Origin: Alteromonas sp. CI.11.F.A3
GTDB taxonomy: Bacteria > Pseudomonadota > Gammaproteobacteria > Enterobacterales > Alteromonadaceae
Reading direction: 5' to 3'
NCBI RefSeq assembly: GCF_032925565.1
Contig: NZ_CP136708.1
Location: forward strand, 2,232,001 to 2,296,000
Length of the DNA: 64,000 bases
The translations under genes and the position numbers were made by a program. The notes below the pieces were generated by a model that was not told the DNA's origin, made no database searches, and saw nothing but the letters and a program-made list of their open reading frames with translations. Shown here piece after piece: positions 9,705 through 18,098 of this stretch; the stretch's first letter is position 1, and each line of letters starts with the position of its first letter.

Positions 9705-9974
9705 ATGTCACTAACTAAAGACGAAACTGCAACAATCATTGCTGATTATGGCGTAAAAGAAGGTGATACTGGTTCACCTGAAGTTCAAGTTGCGTTGTTA
9801 ACTCACAACATCAACAAGCTTCAAGGCCATTTTGCTGATCATAAGAAAGACCACCACTCACGTCGCGGTCTTCTACGTATGGTTAGCCAGCGTCGTAAGC
9901 TTCTAGACTACCTTAAAGGCAAGAACGCTGAGCGTTATCTTGACCTAATTAAGCGTCTTGGCCTACGTCGATAA
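9705..9974 (+). CDS. rpsO: 30S ribosomal protein S15
   Basis: 89 residues, the same length as E. coli S15 and nearly identical in the core ([24 protein letters not shown]). It is a primary 16S-binding protein that organises the central domain of the 30S subunit. AGGAG lies eight bases before the ATG. A strong terminator follows at once. In many gammaproteobacteria pnp follows rpsO; here it does not, and a DUF898 gene comes next. Confidence 0.99.
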   Translation: MSLTKDETATIIADYGVKEGDTGSPEVQVALLTHNINKLQGHFADHKKDHHSRRGLLRMVSQRRKLLDYLKGKNAERYLDLIKRLGLRR

Positions 9975-9990
9975 GCTTAAGTTTTTAATG

Positions 9991-10017
9991 AAAAAAGCAC
10001 CCTAGGGTGCTTTTTTT
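9991..10017 (+). terminator. Rho-independent terminator after rpsO
   Basis: Palindromic stem GCACCCTAGGGTGC flanked by an A run and seven T, 17 bases after the rpsO stop. The A and T flanks let it work in both directions. Confidence 0.9.
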
Positions 10018-10113
10018 ATGTCTGTAAAACATTGCCCCCATAGTAAATGTTGCGTATGTTTAGCATTGGTAATGCTTTAAGCATATGGAAATTACTAAAA
10101 TTAAGAGGGATTT

Positions 10114-11319
10114 ATGTCATCACAGATTGATTACTCAACGTATTCATTAGAAGAATTAAAGCAAGCTCGCGCTACAGTTGACGAAATCGAGCACCCAGAA
10201 CGGGCGCAAGAGTTAGAAGAGCGAATTGTTCAGTTTGAATCATCAGGAAATCCTTCCACAGAAACGTCCTCCACAGTATCTACCCCAAGTGTTTTAAGAA
10301 AAGGTAAGGTTTCCTTTCATGGTACAGCGTCAGAATTCTTTTCTATTTGGATGGTGAACCTATTGCTCACCATTGTGACACTGGGTATCTATTCTGCGTG
10401 GGCAAAAGTAAGAACCAATCGATATTTTTATGGGAATACTGAAATTGATGGTCATCGATTTTCCTATCTAGCAAATCCATTACAAATTTTAAAAGGCCGT
10501 ATTATTGCGGTGTTTTTATTTGCTAGTTATTTTATTTTAAGTGCAGTAAATCCTATTGCAGGCGCATTTATGGTGTTGGCTTTAATGCTACTCACGCCCT
10601 TTATGATAGTGCTAGGTCAGCGTTTCAGTATGCGCATGACAGGCTATCGAAATGTTCGATTTAAATTTAACGGCGGCTTTGGTGGCGCGTTCGTGGTTTT
10701 TGTAGTTTTGCCTATTGTTAGCCTATTTACTTTGTACTTAATGTTGCCGTGGGCGCTAAAGAAGGTAGACGAATACCTAGTTGACGAATCTGCTTTCGGT
10801 GACAGTAGTTTTACTACGAAACTGAGCACGGGATCTTACTATCTTGCGTCACTTGGCGCTGTGGGTATAGTCGCGGCAGTGTTTATCGTTGGTGCTAGTC
10901 TAATGGGTTTTGGCTTTAGTAGCCTTATTGAAACATTAGAAAACGGCGCACCTTTATTGATGCTCGCTCTGATCGGCATGTATCTTATTGCTTTTGCTAT
11001 TTCATCTAGCTTTTATACCGCCCTTATTCGCAATCATATTTATGAAAATAGTGAAATACCAAACGTGGCGCAGTTTAGTTCTAATGTGGGTGTAATGCCG
11101 CTGATATGGCTTAGATCCACCAACGTTATTGCTATTGTTCTTTCCTTAGGGTTTGCTATTCCTTGGGCGAAAATTCGCAGTGCTCATTTCTTTGCTAATG
11201 CAACTGAGGTTACTGTGTTATCAGGTATTGATAGCGTTACGTCCATTAATACCGGTTCTGTGGGCGCGACAGCTGAAGAAGCGGCTACGTTGTTCGATGT
11301 TGATGTCGCGTTAGGCTAG
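10114..11319 (+). CDS. DUF898 (YjgN-family) multi-pass membrane protein
   Basis: 401 residues. After a short charged N terminus (Glu-rich, about 10-45) comes the DUF898 signature: FHGTASEFFSIWMVNLLLTIVTLGIYSAWAKVR near 70-104, then YFYGNTEIDGHRFSYLANPLQILKGR. Several further hydrophobic segments follow, at about 130-175, 190-215, 240-305 and 332-355. A second copy of the IYSAWAKVR-type motif (LSLGFAIPWAKIRSAHFF) near the C terminus indicates an internal duplication typical of the family. Function is unknown; E. coli YjgN is the namesake. An M48 protease gene starts four bases after the stop, so the two form an operon and may act together in the inner membrane. Confidence 0.85.
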   Translation: MSSQIDYSTYSLEELKQARATVDEIEHPERAQELEERIVQFESSGNPSTETSSTVSTPSVLRKGKVSFHGTASEFFSIWMVNLLLTIVTLGIYSAWAKVRTNRYFYGNTEIDGHRFSYLANPLQILKGRIIAVFLFASYFILSAVNPIAGAFMVLALMLLTPFMIVLGQRFSMRMTGYRNVRFKFNGGFGGAFVVFVVLPIVSLFTLYLMLPWALKKVDEYLVDESAFGDSSFTTKLSTGSYYLASLGAVGIVAAVFIVGASLMGFGFSSLIETLENGAPLLMLALIGMYLIAFAISSSFYTALIRNHIYENSEIPNVAQFSSNVGVMPLIWLRSTNVIAIVLSLGFAIPWAKIRSAHFFANATEVTVLSGIDSVTSINTGSVGATAEEAATLFDVDVALG

Positions 11320-11323
11320 CTTA

Positions 11324-12430
11324 ATGATAGATGGGCAGTTATATCAATCAGAAGGTTCATCGGTTACACCTATTACCGCGAGTATTGAAGATAATATACT
11401 GGTCATTCGTTTCAAAAACGAGGATCAGTGTGTTTCTGACAGCGGCCTAGGAATAGACGAAAGTAATACTGTCGTTAATACGAGTTTGGTCAGTGGTGAA
11501 AGCGCTGAACCGTTAAGGTTTCAGCAATCTGAAGTTAATGCGAAGTCAAAACTGGGCAACTTGCCACGAGAAATTACCCTACCTAACGACCGTTTACTGG
11601 TTTGTGCGCCATCACCACTGTTAAATCAGTGGTTAGATGGTGGGGCAGGTAGTCGTATCTCTCAAATGGAAACGAAAAAGCCTTGGTTAGTTGCGAGTGT
11701 TTTATTAGTACCACTTTTACTCTACGTTATTTTTGTACAAGGTATGCCGTGGGCGGCCGTTAAATTTGCTGACCAAATACCTGACTCCATTAAAACCCTA
11801 GCTTCACAGCATACGTTAAGTGCACTAGATTATTCTATGCTGGAGCCTAGTACGCTACCCGATTTGCAACGTGAGCAGTTAATGATGGGGTTTAACGCCG
11901 TTGTAGAGCAAGTTAGCGAACCCGGTTTTGAGAATAATATACGGGTACATTTCAGAGATTCCGAGCTTATTGGCCCCAATGCTTTTGCGTTACCCGACGG
12001 TACCATAGTGTTTACCGATGATTTGGTTACACTGGTAGATGGTAACCAAGCATTACTTGATGCCATATTGTTACACGAAATAGGCCATGTGGCGCAAAAC
12101 CATTCCATGCAAATGGTGGCCGAGTCTTTATTTGCCACCTTGGCGATAAGTTACTTTTTCGGTGATTTAAGCGGCGCAATTGAGTCTTTTATGGGAATAG
12201 GTTCTAGTGTTGTACAAAATCAATACTCGCAAAAGCATGAATGGCAGGCTGACAACTTTGCTATTTCAAAGTTAAAATTAATGCATCGAGATCCCGCTGA
12301 CTTTGCAGAAGTAATGCGTAAATTATCGATGGAAACTGACCAGCAGGGCGCTGAAAATAGTTGGTTTCAATCTCATCCATCAACAAAAGCACGTATAGAG
12401 AATGCTGAAAGCGCAGCATATAATGATTGA
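11324..12430 (+). CDS. M48-family membrane-associated zinc metalloprotease
   Basis: 368 residues, starting four bases after the DUF898 gene. The soluble N-terminal part (1-118) has no clear family. One membrane segment lies at about 120-140. The M48 domain follows with the zinc site HEIGH at 251-255 in LLHEIGHVAQNH and third ligand Glu306 in KHEWQADNFA. The family includes HtpX- and Oma1/BepA-type proteases for envelope quality control. The C-terminal SHPSTKARIENA motif is also typical of M48. Partnership with a DUF898 protein is inferred from the operon. Confidence 0.88.
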   Translation: MIDGQLYQSEGSSVTPITASIEDNILVIRFKNEDQCVSDSGLGIDESNTVVNTSLVSGESAEPLRFQQSEVNAKSKLGNLPREITLPNDRLLVCAPSPLLNQWLDGGAGSRISQMETKKPWLVASVLLVPLLLYVIFVQGMPWAAVKFADQIPDSIKTLASQHTLSALDYSMLEPSTLPDLQREQLMMGFNAVVEQVSEPGFENNIRVHFRDSELIGPNAFALPDGTIVFTDDLVTLVDGNQALLDAILLHEIGHVAQNHSMQMVAESLFATLAISYFFGDLSGAIESFMGIGSSVVQNQYSQKHEWQADNFAISKLKLMHRDPADFAEVMRKLSMETDQQGAENSWFQSHPSTKARIENAESAAYND

Positions 12431-12445
12431 TTGGTATTGGTCGTT

Positions 12446-12520
12446 CTAGTGGTAATGCCGAGTGGAATACTTAGTGTTTATACCTAGTAGAATGCCTAGT
12501 GTTAATGCCTACAGTTATAA
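12446..12520. repeat. Three imperfect 25-bp tandem repeats
   Basis: Units at 12446-12470, 12471-12495 and 12496-12520 share the core TAGTGxTxATxCC and fit an exact 25-base period. They lie between the convergent M48 protease and PAS-GGDEF genes. No function is evident. Confidence 0.7.
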
Positions 12521-12541
12521 GGGGCTAGCGAGTGTTATCGC

Positions 12542-13456
12542 CTAGATTTTGGCGTGTTTGTCTGTGTGGAAGATCGTGCGATTTCGGCCGTCGTCTTTCG
12601 CCTGGTAAAGCGCGTCATCGGCTTCTTTAATTAATGTTTCAACTTGCAAAACTGTGTCATGTTGCGGCATGAGTATTTGCGTCACGCCAATACTCACCGT
12701 AATTCTATCTGCTCGCGAGTAACGTAACTCTGCAATCCTTTCATGCAAATACTTACAATAGAGTCGGGCATTGTCTTGGGTTGAGTTATATAGCACTATC
12801 AGAAATTCTTCGCCGCCCCAGCGGGCAACAACATCAGTTTTTCGCGTGGCAGATTTTAATGTTTTTGATAGTAATCCAATAACCTCGTCGCCTACATCAT
12901 GACCGTGGTTATCGTTAATGTTTTTAAAGAAATCAATATCAATGAGTAAGAAAGACACAGGAACGAATTTTCGATTTACCTGATCGAGTAGCTTACGAAT
13001 ATCCGCCGAGGCAGCACGACGATTAAGTAAGTTTGTAAGCGGGTCGAGTCGGGAAAGTAGTGTGAGCTCGTCGGTTTTTAATTCCAAGCTGTCTCTTACT
13101 TCTATGAGCTCTTGATAAAGCTTATCGCGGCTTTTAGCTGAATGCATAGACCAGTAGAGTTGTTCGCCATGCAGTGTAACATTTGCCAGTACAGGTAACC
13201 GTTCTTGTTGCGCAGTGACTAACGTCATTTGAAGTTCTGAAAATCTACCCGTCGCGAGTAATGACGGTCTCACATAGCTTTCAAAAAAAATTAAACTCGC
13301 CCGCGAAATAATACTGGAAACGTTGCTTCCCGCCATCTCTTCTCGTGAAGAGCCGAGAAATTCCAAAGCATCTTTATTGCAGTAATCAATGCTTCCGGAT
13401 CGTAAATTCGACACTAAAAGTAAACTTGGAAATAGGTCGAGCAGTTCCTCATTCAA
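12542..13456 (-). CDS. PAS-GGDEF diguanylate cyclase, partner of the RsbQ-like hydrolase
   Basis: 304 residues from a TTG at 13456 that overlaps the stop of the upstream hydrolase (TTGA). An alternative TTG at 13513 would add 19 residues and overlap the hydrolase by 61 bases; there is no ATG choice. A PAS-like domain (about 1-110: LVSNLRSGSIDYCNKDALEFLGSSREEM) is followed by a coiled linker (115-140) and a GGDEF domain with the catalytic motif GGEEF at 214-218, DPLTNLLNRR and DIDFFKNIND. It should make c-di-GMP from GTP. The stop-start overlap suggests 1:1 production with the hydrolase. In B. subtilis RsbQ signals to the PAS domain of RsbP; here the PAS output would be a cyclase. Confidence 0.88.
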   Translation of the reverse strand: MNEELLDLFPSLLLVSNLRSGSIDYCNKDALEFLGSSREEMAGSNVSSIISRASLIFFESYVRPSLLATGRFSELQMTLVTAQQERLPVLANVTLHGEQLYWSMHSAKSRDKLYQELIEVRDSLELKTDELTLLSRLDPLTNLLNRRAASADIRKLLDQVNRKFVPVSFLLIDIDFFKNINDNHGHDVGDEVIGLLSKTLKSATRKTDVVARWGGEEFLIVLYNSTQDNARLYCKYLHERIAELRYSRADRITVSIGVTQILMPQHDTVLQVETLIKEADDALYQAKDDGRNRTIFHTDKHAKI

Positions 13457-14268
13457 GAGACAAACTGCGCTATTTTTTCTGCAATAGTGACGGGGTTTGT
13501 CATATGCAAACAATGGCCGTGAGCGTCAATCACTTCAAGCGATGACAAAGGTGTTTTTTTATGCATATATTTCCCCACTTCGACTGCTGCTAATGAGTCG
13601 CTGCGACTTTGCAGAATAAGAGAGGGAAAAGAAATTGTAGGAAGGATATTTCTATAATCGGAAAAGAAGGTGGTCTTTGCAAAAGGTTTCGCATACTTAG
13701 GGTCGGTAGAACAAAAGCTGCTTTCCAGTTCTTTTACTAAAGTGGGGTCGTTCTCTCCGCCCATCACTAATGGCGCAAGGTAACTCGCCCAGCCGATATA
13801 GTTTTTGTCCATTAAGTTAATAAGCTCTTCCAAGTCTTCTTTTTCGAAACCGCCAAAATAGTCTGGTGGTAAATTCAGGAAACAAGGAGAGGGGCATACC
13901 AACACAAAATTTGAAAAATATTGCGGGGCGATAACTGAAGCGAGATAACCAATAATACCGCTTACTGAATGGCCAATAAACGTGACCTCAGTTAACTCAA
14001 GCGCTTCACAAATATCGATAACATCTTGTGCATACCCTTCTAATTCTTCATACCGAGATTTATCAAAAGCACTAACATTAGATTTTCCGCAGCCCACATA
14101 GTCAAACAGCACGATTTTGTATTTCTGCTCAAGATAGGGGGTAAGGTACTTCCACATGTTTTGGTCACAACCAAATCCATGTGCAAGCATAAGAGTTTTT
14201 GTGCCTGAACCAATAATGTTTACGTTATTGTTGTCGATAATATGATTAGCACTGGATTGAAAAATCAT
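13453..14268 (-). CDS. RsbQ/KAI2-like alpha/beta hydrolase
   Basis: 271 residues. Strongly RsbQ-like: AHGFGCDQNMWKYLTPYLE forms the oxyanion region, GHSVSGIIG holds nucleophile Ser101, and the other triad members fit Asp224 (QSRSDSLA) and His255 (HGHCLHMTNP). RsbQ of B. subtilis and the related plant receptors KAI2 and D14 bind small hydrophobic ligands and signal to a partner rather than acting as bulk enzymes. The gene is first on the minus strand and its stop overlaps the PAS-GGDEF start. I infer a two-part sensing module in which the hydrolase detects a metabolite and regulates c-di-GMP synthesis through the PAS domain. The ligand is unknown. Confidence 0.88.
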   Translation of the reverse strand: MIFQSSANHIIDNNNVNIIGSGTKTLMLAHGFGCDQNMWKYLTPYLEQKYKIVLFDYVGCGKSNVSAFDKSRYEELEGYAQDVIDICEALELTEVTFIGHSVSGIIGYLASVIAPQYFSNFVLVCPSPCFLNLPPDYFGGFEKEDLEELINLMDKNYIGWASYLAPLVMGGENDPTLVKELESSFCSTDPKYAKPFAKTTFFSDYRNILPTISFPSLILQSRSDSLAAVEVGKYMHKKTPLSSLEVIDAHGHCLHMTNPVTIAEKIAQFVS

Positions 14269-14405
14269 AGTTGTAGCCTGTTCTTACTTGAGCAAAAAAA
14301 TAGCCTCAAAATTGCAACACACAAGGCTCTCCACTTATATAATGTTTATAGCATCGAAGGGGTACAGAATATATGCTACTTATGGTTAATAACATCAGCG
14401 CAAAA

Positions 14406-14427
14406 AAAGGAGCCGATAGGCTCCTTT
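14406..14427 (-). terminator. Terminator after the coiled-coil membrane protein gene
   Basis: Perfect 9-bp stem AAAGGAGCC/GGCTCCTTT with a GATA loop. Read on the minus strand it is followed by a T run and lies 28 bases past the stop at 14456. Confidence 0.85.
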
Positions 14428-14455
14428 AAAAATACATTCAAATTTGAGGCTAAGA

Positions 14456-15280
14456 TTAGCCTTCAGATACGCTCACTGCAGACGATGGCGCAGAGTTTGT
14501 AGAACTCGTTGTGCTTCGCGAAACTACTTTAGTGGCTATCTCTCTTAACTCATTTTCAAGGCTGGTAATACGCCCAGAAAGGGAGCTGTTACGCTGCTCT
14601 AACACCGATAATTTGTCAGACAAGTTGCGTACTTGTTGCTCGCTGCTGCGTTTATCACCAGAAACTTGTTCTAGTTGAACATTCAAGGCCAAAATTTCAT
14701 CGGCCAAAGAAGCCAATTGATTTTTCACTGAGCCAACTTGGCTCTGCTGGCTAGTCATATCATCGGCAACCTTCTTAATGTTGCCCTGAAGCGCAGTTTG
14801 AACGTTACCCACTCTATCACCTAAGTCAGCAATTTCTTTTTGATTGCGGCGCCACGCTGAAGCCCAAAGTTTGTCCATCTGTTCCCACAAATCATTGGTC
14901 TTACTGGCTAGTTCATTTACTTTAACCTGCAAAGCAACGGTCGACTCACCCATTTCTTCACCAGTAGCAGAAAGCTTTTTCTCTAATTCAAGAATGCGTT
15001 TTTCAGCTTGAGAAGCGACTACTTTTTGTTGTTCTACCAATGTGTACAGGTAGTAACATCCGCCACAGGCACCAAGAGCAATAAGTGCGATAAGGAATAC
15101 CCAGAGGCCATTACCGCCACCACTGCTTTTTTCTGGGGATTTGGGAGAGGGGCTGGTAGGCGATGAGGAATTCGAAGGCGCTTTGGTTGGCGTAGGCTGA
15201 CGCTTTTTTTGATAATCGCGACGATCTTCATCATCTAAACGAATAGTTGGAAAATCATCATTATTCGAATTATTTGCCAT
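14456..15280 (-). CDS. Single-pass membrane protein with long coiled coil, function unknown
   Basis: 274 residues. I do not recognise a named family. The N terminus is acidic then Pro/Ser/Lys-rich (about 1-55), followed by a Gly patch, one hydrophobic segment LWVFLIALIALGACGGCYYLYTLV at about 59-82, and then a continuous heptad-like coiled coil to about 255 with many Gln, Glu, Lys and Ser. The tail is Ser/Thr-rich. The topology suggests a cytoplasmic disordered N terminus and a periplasmic coiled coil. It stands alone with its own terminator. Confidence 0.75.
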   Translation of the reverse strand: MANNSNNDDFPTIRLDDEDRRDYQKKRQPTPTKAPSNSSSPTSPSPKSPEKSSGGGNGLWVFLIALIALGACGGCYYLYTLVEQQKVVASQAEKRILELEKKLSATGEEMGESTVALQVKVNELASKTNDLWEQMDKLWASAWRRNQKEIADLGDRVGNVQTALQGNIKKVADDMTSQQSQVGSVKNQLASLADEILALNVQLEQVSGDKRSSEQQVRNLSDKLSVLEQRNSSLSGRITSLENELREIATKVVSRSTTSSTNSAPSSAVSVSEG

Positions 15281-15416
15281 AAGTTCTCTATTTTCTCTTG
15301 TTAAAGCATTGGGTTGACTGCTGCCTACTTAGATGTAGGCGCAGTAACCGAAATATCATTGTTAGCGCATAATAACATCGATATTATATTGAATTAATTA
15401 TAAATACCAATGGCGA

Positions 15417-16973
15417 TTACGTATCGCTGTCAAACCATTCTACACGATACAAATCGCGACGGCGATCTAGGTAATTCCTAACAGAACCTTCATTTTGAAG
15501 TTTAGTCAGCTTATCTAAGTCTAGGTCTACAATCAGCGTCATTTCCGTATTTGGCGTGGTTTCTGACACAATTGCATCGTGGGGGAATGCAAAGTCGCTA
15601 GGTGAAAACACCGCAGTTTGACCGTATTGAATATCAACATTGTCTACTTTAGGTAAGTTACCTACACTGCCTGCTATAGCCACATAACATTCATTTTCAA
15701 TAGCGCGAGCTTGGGCACAACGTCTAACCCGTAAATAGCCGTTCTTGGTATCTGTCCAAAAAGGAACAAATAGAATCTGCATTTCTTGCTCAGACAGCAA
15801 CCTTGCAAGTTCAGGGAATTCCACGTCGTAACATATCAGTACCCCAATTTTGCCGAAATCTGTATCGAATACTTTAAGGCTATTACCGCCTTTCATTATC
15901 CAATCTTTCTTTTCATGTGGGGTAAGATGCAGCTTGTACTGACTTTCTATGGTGCCATCGCGCTTACAGATATAGCTAACGTTGTACAATTCATCTTCTT
16001 CTACCACAGGCATAGAGCCCGCGATAATAGTGATATTGTACGACACAGCAAGATGCGAAATAGAAGTCAGAATTTCATCGGTATAGGTGGCTAAGTGCCA
16101 TATTGCATCAATTGAAGTATCAGACGGGCTTAGCCCCATTAACGGTGCGTTAAAAAATTCAGGAAACAATGCCACATCGCAGGAATAATCCGACAACGCG
16201 TCCACAAAATATTCAACTTGCTGAAGAAGTTCTTCCACATTATTGAAGTAACGCATTTGCCATTGAATACAACCGATACGAGCGCTCGATTTACGGCCAG
16301 TGATAAGCGATGGATTATTAGGCTCATAATAAATATTGTGCCATTGCAGTAGCGTGGCATAGCCTTTCGAAGCTTCGTCCTCAGGCAAATAGGCACTGAG
16401 TACCTGTTTTACTTCAAAACCATTCGATAGCTGAAAAGTAAGAATAGGATCGTAAATGTCTTTAGATTTAACCTGTTCAATGTATTCATAGGGCGACAGT
16501 TCTTTTGCGTAATTCTTATAAGTAGGAATACGCCCGCCAGCCATAATTGACTTCAGGTTCAGGTTTCTGCATAGCTCTTTACGTGCCTCGTACAAACGCC
16601 GGCCTAGTCTCAGCCCTCGATAGTCGGGGCAGACAATAACTTCAACGCCGTACAACACATCCCCGTTTGGATCGTGAGTAGTAAGATAAGCATCGCCAGT
16701 AATTTCATCGTAACTGTGTTTGTCACCGAATTGGTCGTAATCCACTATAACCGAGATAGCAAAGGCCACCACCTTGCCTTTGTCTTCAATACAAATTTGA
16801 CCTTCTGGGAATGTGGTGACTTGTGCCTTAAAGTTGTTATAAGGCCAAGCACCTCCAACGTTTGCATACACGTTATCCATTAACGCTTTTACGTCGTTGT
16901 AATCATCTAGGCGCAAATTACGCAGCGCTAAATGATGTTCGGTTTCTTCAATGACTGTTTGATCCTGACTCAT
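15417..16973 (-). CDS. GNAT acetyltransferase-nitrilase fusion (carbon-nitrogen hydrolase)
   Basis: 518 residues in two parts. Residues 15-215 form a GNAT N-acetyltransferase domain with the acetyl-CoA-binding stretch CPDYRGLRLGRRLYEARKEL at 115-134. Residues 230-510 form a nitrilase-superfamily amidase with the triad Glu272 (LFPEFFN), Lys347 (QYKLHLTPHE) and Cys381 (VLICYDVEFPEL). The fused architecture is known as a GNAT/carbon-nitrogen hydrolase family; its substrate is not established. Both active sites look intact. Gene stands alone on the minus strand, divergent from a 2OG oxygenase. A perfect 12-bp palindrome lies just upstream of the start codon. Confidence 0.92.
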   Translation of the reverse strand: MSQDQTVIEETEHHLALRNLRLDDYNDVKALMDNVYANVGGAWPYNNFKAQVTTFPEGQICIEDKGKVVAFAISVIVDYDQFGDKHSYDEITGDAYLTTHDPNGDVLYGVEVIVCPDYRGLRLGRRLYEARKELCRNLNLKSIMAGGRIPTYKNYAKELSPYEYIEQVKSKDIYDPILTFQLSNGFEVKQVLSAYLPEDEASKGYATLLQWHNIYYEPNNPSLITGRKSSARIGCIQWQMRYFNNVEELLQQVEYFVDALSDYSCDVALFPEFFNAPLMGLSPSDTSIDAIWHLATYTDEILTSISHLAVSYNITIIAGSMPVVEEDELYNVSYICKRDGTIESQYKLHLTPHEKKDWIMKGGNSLKVFDTDFGKIGVLICYDVEFPELARLLSEQEMQILFVPFWTDTKNGYLRVRRCAQARAIENECYVAIAGSVGNLPKVDNVDIQYGQTAVFSPSDFAFPHDAIVSETTPNTEMTLIVDLDLDKLTKLQNEGSVRNYLDRRRDLYRVEWFDSDT

Positions 16974-17227
16974 GCCTTTACCACCGGTGGTTGTTTTTCA
17001 TATTTGAGCATAATTATTTCCGTGGGGCTAACGGTATTAATTTTTGTGTGAACACGTTTTTAAAGCAAGTTTTATTCCTATTAAAACCAATGTGTTACAA
17101 CTAGGGTGATTAGGTCTTTTAATATTGTTCGTAAACTGTTCATTTATTGCTTGCTGCACTAGTCACTTAAGCGTATAAACCCGCATCCGTTTACTCGCGC
17201 TACTGCTGCGCAGAGCCAGAATCAAGC

Positions 17228-17899
17228 ATGGAACGTTTCTCGTTAGATTTACCTTCACCCCTTTATGTTTTTGATGAAAATTATTTCACTAATATCGTCA
17301 GCGATTTACACGAAAAGGGCTTTAGTATTAGGCCATTAGGCGTACCAGAGTTTGTTATAAATGCATTGGTCGCCTGCCAAGATACATTGTCTAAGCAAGC
17401 ATATCGGCGCGCGGGCATTGGTCGGGCTCAACAATTTCAACACCACGAAAAAGTGAGAAGCGATGAGATATGTTGGATAGACGGCTCGTCGTCAGAAGGG
17501 CAGTTGTGGCTAGAATGGTGTGAAGCGTTAAGGCTCTATATTAATCGCCATTTGTTCATGGGGTTATTTTCGTTCGAGAGCCATTTTGCCTGTTACGCGC
17601 CGGGTAATTTTTACAAACGTCACTACGATGCTTTCAAAGGCCAAAGTAATCGAATGTTGTCGGTGGTGACCTATTTGAATGATGATTGGCAAGCGACCGA
17701 TGGTGGCGAGTTAGTATTATATGCTAATGAACAAGATAACATTGGTGTGAAGGTATTACCTGAAAAGGGCACTATCGCCATTTTTCTGAGTGAGGTGTTT
17801 CCACATGAGGTACTCACCGCAAAACGTGAACGACATTCAGTTGCGGGGTGGTTTAGGTTGAATACCAGTATTAATGAAAATATTGATCCACCAAAGTAA
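17228..17899 (+). CDS. 2-oxoglutarate/Fe(II)-dependent oxygenase (prolyl 4-hydroxylase-like)
   Basis: 223 residues. The double-stranded beta-helix core is clear: HFACYAPGNFYKRHYDAF with iron ligands His132 and Asp134, the strand SVVTYLNDDW, GGELVLY, the distal ligand His193 in FPHEVL, and Arg202 in ERHSVAGWFR for 2-oxoglutarate. It resembles the prolyl 4-hydroxylase-like SM-20 (EGLN) group of bacterial hydroxylases. The substrate is unknown; a protein target is possible. It is divergent from the GNAT-nitrilase gene and followed by about 200 bases before the next gene. Confidence 0.87.
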   Translation: MERFSLDLPSPLYVFDENYFTNIVSDLHEKGFSIRPLGVPEFVINALVACQDTLSKQAYRRAGIGRAQQFQHHEKVRSDEICWIDGSSSEGQLWLEWCEALRLYINRHLFMGLFSFESHFACYAPGNFYKRHYDAFKGQSNRMLSVVTYLNDDWQATDGGELVLYANEQDNIGVKVLPEKGTIAIFLSEVFPHEVLTAKRERHSVAGWFRLNTSINENIDPPK

Positions 17900-17978
17900 T
17901 TCACCTATGGCTAAACCCTTGCTTCTAATGCTAGTATCGAGACTATAAGTCAAAAGTATAATTCCCAAGTGATGCAGT

Positions 17979-18016
17979 TACTGTTAAACCCCAACAGTAG
18001 GTTATTGGCTTATAAT
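17979..18016 (+). promoter_or_regulatory. Operator-like inverted repeat and -10 box before the pseudo-receiver TPR gene
   Basis: TACTGTT at 17979-17985 and AACAGTA at 17993-17999 form a perfect 7-bp inverted repeat with a 7-base gap, ending 11 bases before a perfect TATAAT at 18011-18016. The arms resemble LexA half-sites but the spacing is one base too long. Confidence 0.4.
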
Positions 18017-18098
18017 ATCGTAGATAGTTAAACCCTCCATTTAACAGATGTGGTAACTACGGTAAGTCTTAGGGATAAGAAGAAAAGTGATTGGTTGA

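Noticed and set aside
14242..14502. Plus-strand open frame of 86 codons between the hydrolase and coiled-coil genes
   Set aside because: It crosses the terminator hairpin at 14406 and overlaps the ends of two minus-strand genes; composition is not protein-like.
17979..17999. LexA box before the pseudo-receiver TPR gene
   Set aside because: The arms look right but the half-site spacing is CTG-N11-CAG instead of N10, so I list it only as an operator-like repeat.
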